From contig NZ_CP113941.1 in the NCBI RefSeq assembly GCF_029392675.1, forward strand, positions 1,278,501 through 1,342,500: a stretch of DNA of 64,000 bases, read 5' to 3'. The stretch is from Lactobacillus sp. ESL0684. GTDB taxonomy: Bacteria > Bacillota > Bacilli > Lactobacillales > Lactobacillaceae. The notes beneath the pieces are model-generated. The model ran no database searches and was not told the DNA's origin. It saw nothing but the letters and a program-made list of their open reading frames with translations. The position numbers and the translations under genes are program-made. Of the stretch, positions 9,108 through 17,921 are shown in pieces (position 1 is the stretch's first letter; each line of letters opens with the position of its first letter).

Positions 9108-9725
9108 ATGTCACAAAATAATGAAATTGAAGCTAAAACGCTTTTACCAAAAACTATTTATCAAAAAATTTGTGCTGATTTTCCAGTTAAAGCAAACTTT
9201 AATCAGGCAAATTACTATTTTGATACTCAAGATGAATTGCTAAAAAAGCAACAAATTAGTTGTCGGATTCGTATATTTGCCGATCATGCCGAACAAACAT
9301 TAAAAATTCCTGGTTCCCTAACAGCAAGTCATACATTTCATGAAGCAATTGAAATTAATGATGAGCTTACACATATAAAGGCACAGTCACTAGTGCAGCA
9401 GGCACAAAACCAGCATAGCTTAATCTTTAATGGTAGTGTTGGAAAATATTTGCAAAAAAAGTTTCCCAATAATTGTAATTTATGGTTACAAACTTTTAGT
9501 AAAACTCACCGTATTTTATTAATCGGTCCCAAAGATTGTGAATTAACTCTTGATGCCACCAAATATCCAGATCTTTATGAAGACTATGAATTAGAAATAG
9601 AAAATTCTAATCCAGATTTAATCAATACTATCCTTACTAAACTTGAGCGAAACTATTCATTTACACAAAATTCAACTAACACAAATCAAGCAAAAATTGG
9701 CCGCGCACTTTTGCATAAAAATTAA
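9108..9725 (+). CDS. CYTH-domain protein, YjbK type
   Basis: A 205-residue CYTH/triphosphate tunnel metalloenzyme. The defining ExExK motif is EIEAK at the N-terminus. Alternating charged strands such as SCRIRIF and EQTLKIPG, and the late YEDYELEIE, fit the tunnel fold that binds triphosphate and divalent metal. YjbK homologues are annotated as adenylate cyclase- or thiamine triphosphatase-like, but their substrate is unsettled. GGAG lies upstream of the ATG, and TATAAT at 9074-9079 may be its -10 box. It is divergent from relQ, as in the Bacillus yjb cluster. Confidence 0.88.
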   Translation: MSQNNEIEAKTLLPKTIYQKICADFPVKANFNQANYYFDTQDELLKKQQISCRIRIFADHAEQTLKIPGSLTASHTFHEAIEINDELTHIKAQSLVQQAQNQHSLIFNGSVGKYLQKKFPNNCNLWLQTFSKTHRILLIGPKDCELTLDATKYPDLYEDYELEIENSNPDLINTILTKLERNYSFTQNSTNTNQAKIGRALLHKN

Positions 9726-9810
9726 ATGTGATTGTATGAGCTTTTCTTTTGTTTTAATGTCAGATATTTGGTAGAGTTACTAATGACTAAAACTGATGAG
9801 GTGTTATGCC

Positions 9811-10434
9811 ATGTTTGAGATATTTCTCTTTGTTAATCCAATTGGTGTTCATTGTTACAATACTGAAGTTGCTTTAAAAGAAGCTCTTAGTGAACTTAAT
9901 ATTGATATTTGTTTTCATTTTATTCCCATTAATAGTGCTGAAATCATTAAGGGAGACCTTATTAGACGCAAGAAAATGGGCCAAAAAATTAATGATATAC
10001 CTCAATTTACGATGGTATCTTATCAAGCTTTAAGGGCTTTTCACGCAATTAGATTTACGTATGGCCAAAAGAAAGCACGCACGTATCTGTTTAATTTACA
10101 AAAAGCAATCAGTGCTGATTTTAATGACTATTCTGAAAATTTACCACAAGAAATTGCGGAAAAGTTAAATATGAATTTCGCTAAAATTCGAGATGCAAAA
10201 GTCAGTCATTATATTGACGATTCAATTAAGCGAGATCAAGATTTAGCAGAAAAGCTAAATGTTCATAATATTCCTACTACGATTATTTATAATCAAAGTG
10301 GTAATTATAATGGTATCTTACTTGAAGGAATTGTCGCCCATGATAAACTGATTGATATTTTTAAGAATAGCGCTAATCAACCACAGCCAAAACAAGCTAA
10401 GTATTTTGCATCTAGTCATTTACGATTGATTTAA
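9811..10434 (+). CDS. spxH: ClpXP adaptor SpxH (YjbH-like, DsbA/thioredoxin fold)
   Basis: A 207-residue YjbH-family protein. In Bacillus this adaptor presents Spx to ClpXP for degradation. It starts FEIFLFVNPIGVHCYNTE, where a thioredoxin-fold active-site loop carries a single cysteine (C16) in place of a CxxC pair. The C-terminal region has the cis-proline type segment VHNIPTTIIYN. The ATG at 9811 is preferred over 9796 because GAGGTG lies between the two. The spx homologue 2 kb away supports the role. Its end overlaps the convergent coiA by 23 bases. Confidence 0.85.
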   Translation: MFEIFLFVNPIGVHCYNTEVALKEALSELNIDICFHFIPINSAEIIKGDLIRRKKMGQKINDIPQFTMVSYQALRAFHAIRFTYGQKKARTYLFNLQKAISADFNDYSENLPQEIAEKLNMNFAKIRDAKVSHYIDDSIKRDQDLAEKLNVHNIPTTIIYNQSGNYNGILLEGIVAHDKLIDIFKNSANQPQPKQAKYFASSHLRLI

Positions 10435-11272
10435 GGTATTTGGTAATATTGTTATCTGCTGTAACCTGACGAAAATCATGAAAAACCCAGGTGGGTAAAT
10501 CTGCTACTGTTAATCTTTGTTGATATAACTGAGTTGCAATTTCTAATCCTACTTTGGTTTTTTGGTTTAGCTGATTTTGTAGATAATTTTTTTGCCTTAC
10601 TTGGTCAACCTTATAATGCTTAAGCTCTGGAGAAAATTGCCATAATGCTTGTAATCCCTGTGCAGTCAATCTAAATTCTTGAGTTTGATAATGTAATTCA
10701 TTAACTAGCGGTTCAAGCAGAATATTATATTTTAACCTTAAAATTTCCTGACTTGGATCTACTTCTAAATAATAATCGTGCCACAATTGATTTTTACGAA
10801 AATAAATTAATTGTGACTTTTTTATTTTGTGCTTCAAGAAATGCCTTTTGCCAACTATCCAAACATCACAGATCTTTATCTGCTGATATAGCGCATGTCG
10901 ATGTGCAAATTCCCTGCTACTGAGCGGTGCACACTGCACCTCAAAGGCTAGTTGTGAATTTGCTAAAACATCTGCTCGCAAGCGCCCTTGTGCTAAACTA
11001 ATTTCCTGACTAGCTGTTTTAAAGCCCGCAGCGACCAGCCCGCATTGCAATAATCGTTTACTCTGAGCATGCTCTGCTTTTTCACCTAGCGACTTATTAT
11101 TTTGGGCAAAATGCTTAAAATAGGGTTGATTAACTTTAGTCACCAATTGTACTTCTTGGTAACATTTAGGACAAAAATACTGTGGTTGCGGTATTTTTTT
11201 AGCATGTTGCTTAATTAATTGGGCTTCGGCTACCGCTAATACTAACTTATCATTTAAAAGTGCTGCATACAA
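10412..11272 (-). CDS. coiA: CoiA-family competence protein
   Basis: A 286-residue CoiA-like protein. The N-terminal part carries a cysteine pair in YFCPKCYQEV and the following YFKHFAQ. The central part carries a restriction-endonuclease-like core (RLRADVL...AFEVQ), the PD-(D/E)xK-type nuclease signature of the family. The frame opens at a GTG at 11281, but AGGTG lies just upstream of the TTG at 11272 with a good gap, so TTG 11272 (MYAALLND) is the likely start. In streptococci CoiA is needed for transformation. Its position next to mecA is conserved in Firmicutes. Confidence 0.85.
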   Translation of the reverse strand: MYAALLNDKLVLAVAEAQLIKQHAKKIPQPQYFCPKCYQEVQLVTKVNQPYFKHFAQNNKSLGEKAEHAQSKRLLQCGLVAAGFKTASQEISLAQGRLRADVLANSQLAFEVQCAPLSSREFAHRHALYQQIKICDVWIVGKRHFLKHKIKKSQLIYFRKNQLWHDYYLEVDPSQEILRLKYNILLEPLVNELHYQTQEFRLTAQGLQALWQFSPELKHYKVDQVRQKNYLQNQLNQKTKVGLEIATQLYQQRLTVADLPTWVFHDFRQVTADNNITKYLKSIVND

Positions 11273-11296
11273 AATTATCACCTAATAATAAATACG

Positions 11297-11328
11297 CAAA
11301 AAAGACAAGTGTTACCTTGTCTTTTTTA
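11297..11328 (-). terminator. Terminator after mecA
   Basis: A perfect 12-bp stem AAAAAAGACAAG/CTTGTCTTTTTT with a 6-base loop, between the mecA stop and the coiA start. It indicates that coiA has its own promoter or depends on read-through. Confidence 0.85.
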
Positions 11329-11348
11329 TTTATTATTCGAAAAATCAA

Positions 11349-12125
11349 TCAATGTGCAAAGCAACCCCGTAATTGCTCTAATGCAGCAGTTTTAATTAAG
11401 CATTTACCAACAGTTCTAACCCTGGCCATTTCTTCAGACTTAACTTGAACGCCATACTCATTGGCAATTGCCCATGCATCAGCCGGCTTAAGTTCAGCAT
11501 AATTTTCATCGTTAAAGGATAACTCTAAGTAAAATCGGTCATGCTCATAGTACAGTGCCGAGTTTAAATCACTAACCTGCAGGCTATTAGCTAGTTCTCC
11601 TAGCACACCAAAATCTTTAAAGCTATATGCCTGTTTTTTTTGAAATTTCCAGAAATTCTTACTAACCTTAGGTTGCGAAGCATTTCTTTGTTCAGCTTTG
11701 CGCCTATTAAGATCTTTAAGTTCCTGATTTACATAATTTTCATAATACTCAGCATCTTTTTCATCATCAAATATTTCATCTAAATCATCATCAGCATCTA
11801 AGTCTAAAAATGAATGCCGCGGATCATCATCCAATGGTTGATTAACGTCATCAAGAAAACTTGATAGTTCGTCATTCTTATTTTCCCTATTTACCTTGCT
11901 AATTAATAAATCTAGACCTCCATCATTTGGCATAACCTGAAAAGTGACCGGATTATCTTCGCTAAATGAATGATCAGTATCAACTTCTTCTAAAATTGAA
12001 TAAAAGAATTGTTGAATTTTATTTTTATCACCTAATAAATCTAATACTTTAAGTCCACGCTTAGCTAATTCACTTTTATTAATTCTAACACGAATAGTGT
12101 TTGCATCAATATGCTCAACTTGCAC
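11349..12125 (-). CDS. mecA: Adaptor protein MecA
   Basis: A 258-residue MecA/YpbH-type adaptor, which delivers substrates such as ComK/ComX-type regulators to ClpC-ClpP. The N-terminal domain (MQVEHIDANTIRVRI...LAKRGL) binds substrate. An acidic linker (residues about 90-130, many D/E) separates it from the C-terminal Clp-binding domain (LYYEHDRFYLELSF). No in-frame ATG is available at the 5' end. The start is a GTG with GGGAGG nine bases upstream. It lies between spx and coiA, the usual Firmicute neighbourhood. Confidence 0.93.
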   Translation of the reverse strand: MQVEHIDANTIRVRINKSELAKRGLKVLDLLGDKNKIQQFFYSILEEVDTDHSFSEDNPVTFQVMPNDGGLDLLISKVNRENKNDELSSFLDDVNQPLDDDPRHSFLDLDADDDLDEIFDDEKDAEYYENYVNQELKDLNRRKAEQRNASQPKVSKNFWKFQKKQAYSFKDFGVLGELANSLQVSDLNSALYYEHDRFYLELSFNDENYAELKPADAWAIANEYGVQVKSEEMARVRTVGKCLIKTAALEQLRGCFAH

Positions 12126-12182
12126 GAAGCATCGCCTCCCTCAACTTCTTCTCTTTATTGTAGCCTATTTTGGAAATAAAAT

Positions 12183-12212
12183 AAAAGCGTTAGCTAAAAA
12201 ACTAACGCTTTT
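12183..12212 (-). terminator. Terminator after spx
   Basis: Stem AAAAGCGTTAG/CTAACGCTTTT with a 7-base loop and a T-run on the minus strand, 20 bases after the spx stop. Confidence 0.85.
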
Positions 12213-12231
12213 TTATTAATAAACTTGAACA

Positions 12232-12630
12232 TTACAGATCTGCAATCTTTTGCATTTCTTCTAGTTCAAGGCGACGAACCTTTCTTGGTAAGAACCGACG
12301 AATTTCATCTTCATTATAACCAACTTGCAAGCGACGGTCATCCATAATAATTGGACGCCGTAATAAACTTGGATTCTTCTCTACCAAGTCAAGTAATTGG
12401 TCAATAGATAAGTCATCGAGATTAACTTTTAGCTGTTGAAAAGCTCTTGAACGCGTAGAAATAATTTCCTCGGTGCCGTTTTCCGTCATCCGTAGAATCT
12501 GAATCAATTCGTCTTTAGTAAGGGGTTCTGAGAAGATATTTCTTTCTTCGAAAGGAATATCATGCTTCCTTAACCAAGCCTTAGCCTTGCGACACGAGGT
12601 ACAACTCGGAGATATATATAAATTTACCAT
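12232..12630 (-). CDS. spx: Spx/ArsC-family transcriptional regulator
   Basis: A 132-residue Spx protein, which binds the RNA polymerase alpha C-terminal domain and redirects transcription under thiol stress. The redox switch CxxC is at C10 and C13 ([10 protein letters not shown]). The RPI segment in [11 protein letters not shown] is the family signature. A GTG at 12639 overlaps the ribosome site; the ATG at 12630, with GGAG upstream, gives the standard length. The adaptor SpxH and MecA are encoded nearby, so Spx turnover is probably controlled by products of this cluster. Confidence 0.95.
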   Translation of the reverse strand: MVNLYISPSCTSCRKAKAWLRKHDIPFEERNIFSEPLTKDELIQILRMTENGTEEIISTRSRAFQQLKVNLDDLSIDQLLDLVEKNPSLLRRPIIMDDRRLQVGYNEDEIRRFLPRKVRRLELEEMQKIADL

Positions 12631-12786
12631 ATATTTCACGCTCCTTTGAATATTGCTACATTTACCTTAATTTCATTATAGCATATTACTTGTCTTTTGT
12701 AAGTAATGACCGTTATTTTTCGATTTATATATCATAATAAGTGTAAAGATTGAATTATCTATGAACTTTTTACCAAAAAAGGTTAA

Positions 12787-12816
12787 AGAAAAAAGACACA
12801 TTATGTAATGTGTCTT
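12787..12816 (-). terminator. Terminator after ptsI
   Basis: Stem AAAGACACATTA/TAATGTGTCTTT with a 2-base centre, followed on the minus strand by a T-run, ten bases after the ptsI stop. Confidence 0.85.
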
Positions 12817-12825
12817 TGATCAACG

Positions 12826-14559
12826 TTATTGATTGATTTTTTTCATCAAGTCATCAACTAGTTTTTCATTTTCTGCAGCAGTTTGGGAAACGTTGCAGAC
12901 TTGATCAGCCAGATCCTTAATATCTTCAGTATTGATTTTCTTCATCAAACTTCTAATCCGTAAAATTGAAGTTGCACTCATCGAATATTCATCAAGTCCC
13001 ATTGATAACAAAATCGGGAACATAATACTGTCACCAGCAGCTTCACCACACATACCACACCAAATACCATTTTCATGGGCTGCGTCGATTGTGTGCTTAA
13101 TTAAGCGTAAAACAGCTGGATTGGCTGGTTGATATAGATATGAAACATTATCATTACCACGATCAGCTGCCATTGTATATTGAATGAGGTCATTAGTTCC
13201 GATTGAGAAGAAATCGACTTCTTTAGCAAATTGATCAGCAAGAACAGCAGCAGCAGGAACTTCAATCATCATTCCTACTTGTAAGTCTTCGCCTACCTTG
13301 ACACCTTGCTTAACCAACTTGTCCTTTTCTTCGGCCAAAATTGCTTTTGCTTGGTGTAATTCATCTAAAGTACCGATCATTGGGAACATAATCCCTAACT
13401 TACCATATGCAGATGCTCGCAAGAGTGCCCGCAATTGGGTCCGGAAGATGTCCTTATTCATCAATGATAATCTAACTGCCCGAACACCCAAAAATGGGTT
13501 CATTTCATCTGGTAAGTCCCAGTAATCAAGGTGCTTATCTCCACCAATATCCATGGTACGAATAATAACTTGCTTACCGTTCATACCTTCGATAACTTCT
13601 TTATAAGCCTCGAATTGTTGGTCTTCAGTCGGGAAATCCTTTGAATCCATATACAGAAATTCAGTTCTGTACAAGCCAACGGCTTCAGCTCCATTATCAT
13701 TAACACCTTGCATATCGTTAGGTGTACCAATATTAGCTGCAATAGTGAATTGTTTACCATCAGCAGTAACTGATGGTTCATTCTTCAATTTTTCCCATTC
13801 AGCTTTTTGTTTAGAAAATGCTTCACCTTTTTGCTGGTAATCTGCCACTTGCTCAGAGCTTGGTTCAATAATAACATCACCGCTTAGACCATCAACAGCC
13901 AAAGTTTGACCATTTTGAATATCCTTAGTGATTGAATCAGTACCAACAACAGCTGGCAATTCAAGTGAACGTGCCATAATTGCGGAGTGAGCAGTCCGAC
14001 CACCAATATCAGTTACAAAACCTTTAACAAACTTTTTGTTTAACTGTGCAGTGTCACTTGGCGTCAAGTCATGAGCTACGACAATCACTTCATGATCGAT
14101 TGTGGAAGGATTAGGCAATTCCTTATTCAGCAAATGTGCCATAATCCGCTTAGAAACATCACGAACATCACCAGCACGCTGTTGCATATAAGCATTATCA
14201 GTCATTGCCTCAAAAATACCAATAAATTTTTGAGCAGTTTCATCAAGCGCTGCTTCACTATTGACTTTTTGTTCCTTAATTTCAGTTTCAATCGCACCAG
14301 TAAACTCAGGATCATTCAAAATCATCAAGTGAGCTTCAAATACCTGCGCTTCGTCTTCACCGATACTCTTCTTAGCAGCATCACGGATTTTTTCTACTTC
14401 AGTAGTAGAAGCCTTAATTGCTTCGTTGTAACGAGCTAATTCGCTATCTACATCTGTCACAGTAGTTTTCTTAAACGAAAGATCCGGTTCTACCAAGAGA
14501 TAAGCTGGTGCGACAGCAATTCCGTCACTGGCAGCAATTCCTTGTAAAGTCTTGGTCAT
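12826..14559 (-). CDS. ptsI: PTS enzyme I (phosphoenolpyruvate-protein phosphotransferase)
   Basis: A 577-residue EI, the first phosphotransferase of the sugar PTS. It takes phosphate from PEP and passes it to HPr. The active-site histidine is H191 in [18 protein letters not shown]. The C-terminal PEP-binding barrel has [30 protein letters not shown] and the cysteine-containing [12 protein letters not shown]. It is full length. The start overlaps the ptsH stop by one base (TAATG), so the pair is translationally coupled. It energises the PTS permeases at 35.9-39.4 kb and 41-42.3 kb. Confidence 0.98.
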   Translation of the reverse strand: MTKTLQGIAASDGIAVAPAYLLVEPDLSFKKTTVTDVDSELARYNEAIKASTTEVEKIRDAAKKSIGEDEAQVFEAHLMILNDPEFTGAIETEIKEQKVNSEAALDETAQKFIGIFEAMTDNAYMQQRAGDVRDVSKRIMAHLLNKELPNPSTIDHEVIVVAHDLTPSDTAQLNKKFVKGFVTDIGGRTAHSAIMARSLELPAVVGTDSITKDIQNGQTLAVDGLSGDVIIEPSSEQVADYQQKGEAFSKQKAEWEKLKNEPSVTADGKQFTIAANIGTPNDMQGVNDNGAEAVGLYRTEFLYMDSKDFPTEDQQFEAYKEVIEGMNGKQVIIRTMDIGGDKHLDYWDLPDEMNPFLGVRAVRLSLMNKDIFRTQLRALLRASAYGKLGIMFPMIGTLDELHQAKAILAEEKDKLVKQGVKVGEDLQVGMMIEVPAAAVLADQFAKEVDFFSIGTNDLIQYTMAADRGNDNVSYLYQPANPAVLRLIKHTIDAAHENGIWCGMCGEAAGDSIMFPILLSMGLDEYSMSATSILRIRSLMKKINTEDIKDLADQVCNVSQTAAENEKLVDDLMKKINQ

Positions 14560-14825
14560 TATTCAGCTAGGCCCTCTTTTTTCATTGTGTCTGAAATAGC
14601 TGCAATTGCATCTTTTTCATCATCACCGTCACAAGTAATTGTTACATCAGCATTTTTACCAACGCCGAGTGACATAACACCCATGATTGACTTCAAGTTA
14701 ACTGACTTGCCGTTGTATTCTAGATTGATATCTGAACCAAACTTTGACGCAGCCTGTACCAAAAGGGTAGCTGGTCTAGCATGAATACCTGTATCTGCAA
14801 CAACATGAAAATCGCGTTTTTCCAT
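14559..14825 (-). CDS. ptsH: Phosphocarrier protein HPr
   Basis: An 88-residue HPr. Phosphate is carried on His15 (TGIHARPAT). Ser46 (NLKSIMGV) is the regulatory site for HPr kinase, which makes HPr(Ser-P) the CcpA co-repressor. AAAGGAG precedes the ATG. It heads the ptsHI operon. Confidence 0.98.
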   Translation of the reverse strand: MEKRDFHVVADTGIHARPATLLVQAASKFGSDINLEYNGKSVNLKSIMGVMSLGVGKNADVTITCDGDDEKDAIAAISDTMKKEGLAE

Positions 14826-14919
14826 TATAATTATCTCCTTTAAATTGAAAAATCAAACTGGTAGTAACTACCTATTCGTGTATTAGCCTATCATTTTTTG
14901 GCACAATAGACAACATAAT

Positions 14920-14933
14920 TGTAACAGTTTACA
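14920..14933. promoter_or_regulatory. cre-like palindrome upstream of ptsH
   Basis: TGTAACAGTTTACA, whose complement TGTAAACTGTTACA differs from the cre consensus TGNAANCGNTNNCA only at the central G. It lies about 95 bp upstream of ptsH. Regulation by CcpA is inferred and the site may be chance. Confidence 0.35.
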
Positions 14934-14943
14934 TCGTAATTTT

Positions 14944-15117
14944 CTACTTTACACCTGTATAAACGATTTTTCCACCTCTTAAAGCCCGCCCCTTGATATT
15001 TTGTCTCTTGCCAAAAGATCTTAGTGCTGATTGAAATTCAAAGGCCTTATCAGGCTCAACTTCGTATTGCTCTAGCTCTCCTTGGACCAATTGTTCAAGA
15101 ATTTTTTGATAATCCAA
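14944..15117 (-). CDS. Small hypothetical protein (57 residues, TTG start)
   Basis: An open frame between ptsH and clpE with no ATG. It reads LDYQKILEQLVQGE..., then EQYEVEPDKAFEFQSAL, and ends RGGKIVYTGVK. The composition (amphipathic N-terminal helix, basic C-terminus IKGRALRGGK) looks like a real protein, not a random frame. A TTG at 15117 has GATGG about seven bases upstream; an in-frame stop lies just before, so TTG is the only start available. I do not recognise a family. Confidence is limited by the short length and the weak ribosome site. Confidence 0.5.
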   Translation of the reverse strand: MDYQKILEQLVQGELEQYEVEPDKAFEFQSALRSFGKRQNIKGRALRGGKIVYTGVK

Positions 15118-15215
15118 ATCTTTACCATCTCTTTATTAATTTAATCAAATTAACATTTATCTGAAGAATTAATTTTACCATCATTACCTAATATAGCAAA
15201 AATAAAATTCAGTAG

Positions 15216-15242
15216 TTAGCACTTGACTGTTTAGAGTGCTAA
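15216..15242 (+). promoter_or_regulatory. CIRCE operator (HrcA site) ahead of clpE
   Basis: TTAGCACTT - nine bases - GAGTGCTAA matches the CIRCE consensus TTAGCACTC-N9-GAGTGCTAA with one mismatch. It overlaps the -35 box of the clpE promoter, so bound HrcA should block RNA polymerase. Upon heat or other protein-folding stress repression would be lifted. Confidence 0.88.
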
Positions 15243-15251
15243 TTATATAAT
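15223..15251 (+). promoter_or_regulatory. Sigma-A promoter of clpE
   Basis: TTGACT at 15223-15228, 17-base spacer, TATAAT at 15246-15251, then the GTG start of clpE 35 bases further on. It is close to consensus and lies inside/next to the CIRCE operator. Confidence 0.85.
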
Positions 15252-15285
15252 TTAGTAAATCAAAAATGAAAGGCGGTAACTATCA

Positions 15286-17487
15286 GTGCTTTGTCAAAAC
15301 TGTCAAAAAAGACCAGCCTCCATTCACCTGTTTGCTAAGGTAAATGGTCAAAGTCAAGAAATAAATTTATGTGGAAAATGTTATCAAGATTTAAAACAAC
15401 AAGGAAATATTAATATGGACGAAAACGGAAATAGTAATTTCTTTGGTGATTTCGGAGATTTGTTTGGCTCAATGAGTGGTAATTCACGGGGCAATTTAAA
15501 CCAAGGTCCGCAAGGCCCACTAAACCAAGGTGGAGGTCAAGGACCAAATGGTAATTCTTTGCTTGAGCAATACGGAACAAATCTGACTGATCTTGCTAAA
15601 AAAGGTAAAATTGACCCAGTCATTGGTCGCGATCAAGAAATCGCTCGAGTGATTGAAATTTTAAATAGAAGAACCAAAAATAATCCTGTCTTAATTGGAG
15701 AGGCTGGAGTTGGTAAAACGGCAGTTGTTGAAGGTTTAGCTCAACAGATTGTTGACGGCTCAGTACCAGCCAAATTGCAGGACAAGCAAATCATTTCATT
15801 AAATGTGGTTTCGTTAGTTCAAGGAACCGGGATTCGCGGACAATTTGAACAAAGAATGCAACAACTAATTAAAGAATTGCAAAGTAAAGACGATGTTATT
15901 CTATTTATCGACGAAATTCATGAAATTGTCGGTGCTGGTAATGCCGAAGGCGGCATGGACGCAGGTAATATTATTAAACCTGCTTTGGCCCGCGGCGAAC
16001 TGCAACTAGTTGGTGCAACAACAATTAAAGAATATCGGGATATTGAAAAAGACTCTGCTTTAGCTCGTCGATTCCAACCAGTTGAAGTAAAAGAACCTTC
16101 AGTTGAAGAAACAGTTAAAATCTTACAAGGGATTCAGAAGCGCTACGAAGACTATCACCATGTTCACTATACTGATGATGCCATTAAAGCAGCTGCTGAA
16201 TTATCGCAACGGTATATCCAAGACCGGTTCCTACCCGATAAGGCAATTGACCTATTGGATGAGGCAGGTTCTAGGATGAATCTTACTATCCCGTTTGTTG
16301 ATAAAGATAAAATTAAAGAACGGATCGATGCAGCCCAAAAATTAAAGCAAGACTCCCTTAAAAACGAGGATTACGAAAAAGCGGCTTATTATCGTGACCA
16401 AATCGACAAATATACCAAGATGCAAGACCAAAAGGTCGATCCTGATAAATCACCAGTAATTACCAGTAAAATCATGAACAAAATTGTAGAAGAAAAGACT
16501 GGTATCCCAGTTGGTGAACTACAGAAGCAAGAAGAAAATCAACTGCAAAACTTGGCACCAACGCTTGAAAAACACGTTATTGGTCAAAACCAAGCAGTTG
16601 ACAAAGTTGCTCGAGCTATTAGAAGAAACCGAATCGGCTTTAACGAATCAGGTCGCCCAATTGGATCTTTCTTATTTGTTGGTCCAACTGGAGTTGGTAA
16701 AACTGAACTGGCTAAACAATTGGCTAAGCAAATGTTTGGTACAGAAGAAGCAATGATTCGCTTTGATATGTCTGAATATATGGAATCATATTCTGTTTCG
16801 AAACTAATTGGTTCTGCTCCTGGCTACGTCGGTTATGAAGAAGCTGGTCAATTAACCGAACGAGTTCGTCATAATCCATACAGTTTAATCTTGTTAGATG
16901 AGATTGAAAAAGCTGATCCTTCAGTCATGAATATCTTTTTACAAATTCTTGATGATGGTCGCCTAACCGACTCACAAGGTCGAACAGTTTCATTTAAAGA
17001 TACGATTATTATTATGACTTCGAATGCAGGACAAGGTATTAAAAATGCTAGTGTCGGCTTTACAGCTGAAAATAACACTGAAGAACCTGATTCTGCTAGA
17101 AAATCGATGAGTCAATTCTTCAAACCTGAATTCCTAAACAGGTTAGACGATGTTATTGAGTTCAATGAACTATCTAAGGATGATCTGGTTAAGATTGTTA
17201 ACTTAATGCTTGACCAAACTAACAATATGGTTAAAAATCAAGGTCTACATATAGAAGTTACTGAAGATGCTAAGAAAAAATTAGTTGAACTTGGCTTTAA
17301 CCCAGCAATGGGTGCACGACCTTTGCGTAGAACAATTCAAGAAGAAATCGAAGACAAGGTCGCTGACTTTAAGCTTGATCACCCAACAGCTACCAACCTA
17401 ATTGCTAGCGTTGATAACAATGAAATTGTGATTAACGACCAAGAGGCAACTGCTAAAGTTGACAGTGATGATAATAACTCAAACTAA
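15286..17487 (+). CDS. clpE: ATP-dependent Clp protease ATP-binding subunit ClpE
   Basis: A 733-residue HSP100 unfoldase that partners ClpP. It is ClpE and not ClpC because of the N-terminal zinc finger (C3, C6, C29, C32). A Gly/Asn/Gln-rich linker (residues 45-90) follows, then AAA domain 1 (Walker A GEAGVGKT at 138-145), a UvrB/C-like coiled segment ([17 protein letters not shown]), and AAA domain 2 (GPTGVGKT at 466-473) with a D2-small domain. The start is a GTG preceded by AAAGGCGG. Control is by CIRCE/HrcA, while in Bacillus clpE belongs to the CtsR regulon. Confidence 0.96.
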   Translation: MLCQNCQKRPASIHLFAKVNGQSQEINLCGKCYQDLKQQGNINMDENGNSNFFGDFGDLFGSMSGNSRGNLNQGPQGPLNQGGGQGPNGNSLLEQYGTNLTDLAKKGKIDPVIGRDQEIARVIEILNRRTKNNPVLIGEAGVGKTAVVEGLAQQIVDGSVPAKLQDKQIISLNVVSLVQGTGIRGQFEQRMQQLIKELQSKDDVILFIDEIHEIVGAGNAEGGMDAGNIIKPALARGELQLVGATTIKEYRDIEKDSALARRFQPVEVKEPSVEETVKILQGIQKRYEDYHHVHYTDDAIKAAAELSQRYIQDRFLPDKAIDLLDEAGSRMNLTIPFVDKDKIKERIDAAQKLKQDSLKNEDYEKAAYYRDQIDKYTKMQDQKVDPDKSPVITSKIMNKIVEEKTGIPVGELQKQEENQLQNLAPTLEKHVIGQNQAVDKVARAIRRNRIGFNESGRPIGSFLFVGPTGVGKTELAKQLAKQMFGTEEAMIRFDMSEYMESYSVSKLIGSAPGYVGYEEAGQLTERVRHNPYSLILLDEIEKADPSVMNIFLQILDDGRLTDSQGRTVSFKDTIIIMTSNAGQGIKNASVGFTAENNTEEPDSARKSMSQFFKPEFLNRLDDVIEFNELSKDDLVKIVNLMLDQTNNMVKNQGLHIEVTEDAKKKLVELGFNPAMGARPLRRTIQEEIEDKVADFKLDHPTATNLIASVDNNEIVINDQEATAKVDSDDNNSN

Positions 17488-17500
17488 AGTGCTTGTTTTT

Positions 17501-17537
17501 AACATGATTGTCCCAAATGGTGATAATCATGTTTTTT
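17501..17537 (+). terminator. Terminator after clpE
   Basis: Stem AACATGATTGTC/GATAATCATGTT (12 bp, one G-T) with a T-run. Confidence 0.85.
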
Positions 17538-17610
17538 ATTAAAGAAAAAAATCAAGATTAGCGTTATAATAAATTTAAGATTAGTTACAAAGAAGAAACG
17601 GGTGAAATCC

Positions 17611-17892
17611 ATGCATTTAATAGATGTAACCAACAGTTATACAGACCTAGTTCATAGTCAACTCAATTCAACCGATGCTAACTTTGTCAAAGTTTTCTCT
17701 TTGGGTAATACTTCCGTTGTCTATACCGAAAGTGATAAAGCAATTGGTATTGCCATTGAAAATCATGATAGACGCATTCGTAAAGATGAGATTGATTTTA
17801 TTGTCAAACGACTGATTAAGGAACAAGATCCTTCATATTCTGTCACTGTTGATGATAAGCAACAGCAAATCGAACTTCACGTTGATAAATAA
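17611..17892 (+). CDS. DUF1827 family protein
   Basis: A 93-residue small cytoplasmic protein matching my recollection of DUF1827 proteins, which occur next to clpE in lactobacilli and streptococci. It starts MHLIDVTNSYTDLV and contains VYTESDKAIGI and RRIRKDEIDFIVKRL. The frame opens at a GTG at 17602, but GGGTG lies just before the ATG at 17611, which is preferred. Function is unknown; the constant position after clpE suggests a link to protein quality control. Confidence 0.75.
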   Translation: MHLIDVTNSYTDLVHSQLNSTDANFVKVFSLGNTSVVYTESDKAIGIAIENHDRRIRKDEIDFIVKRLIKEQDPSYSVTVDDKQQQIELHVDK

Positions 17893-17920
17893 AAAAGTTG
17901 GCATAAAGCCAACTTTTTTT
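17891..17920. terminator. Bidirectional terminator between DUF1827 gene and prfC
   Basis: Stem AAAAAGTTGGC/GCCAACTTTTT, five-base loop, A-run on one side and T-run on the other; serves both convergent genes. Confidence 0.88.
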
Positions 17921-17921
17921 A

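Noticed and set aside
9034..9114. N-terminal extension of RelQ
   Set aside because: It covers the divergent promoter region and the start of the CYTH gene; the ATG at 9033 gives the normal length.
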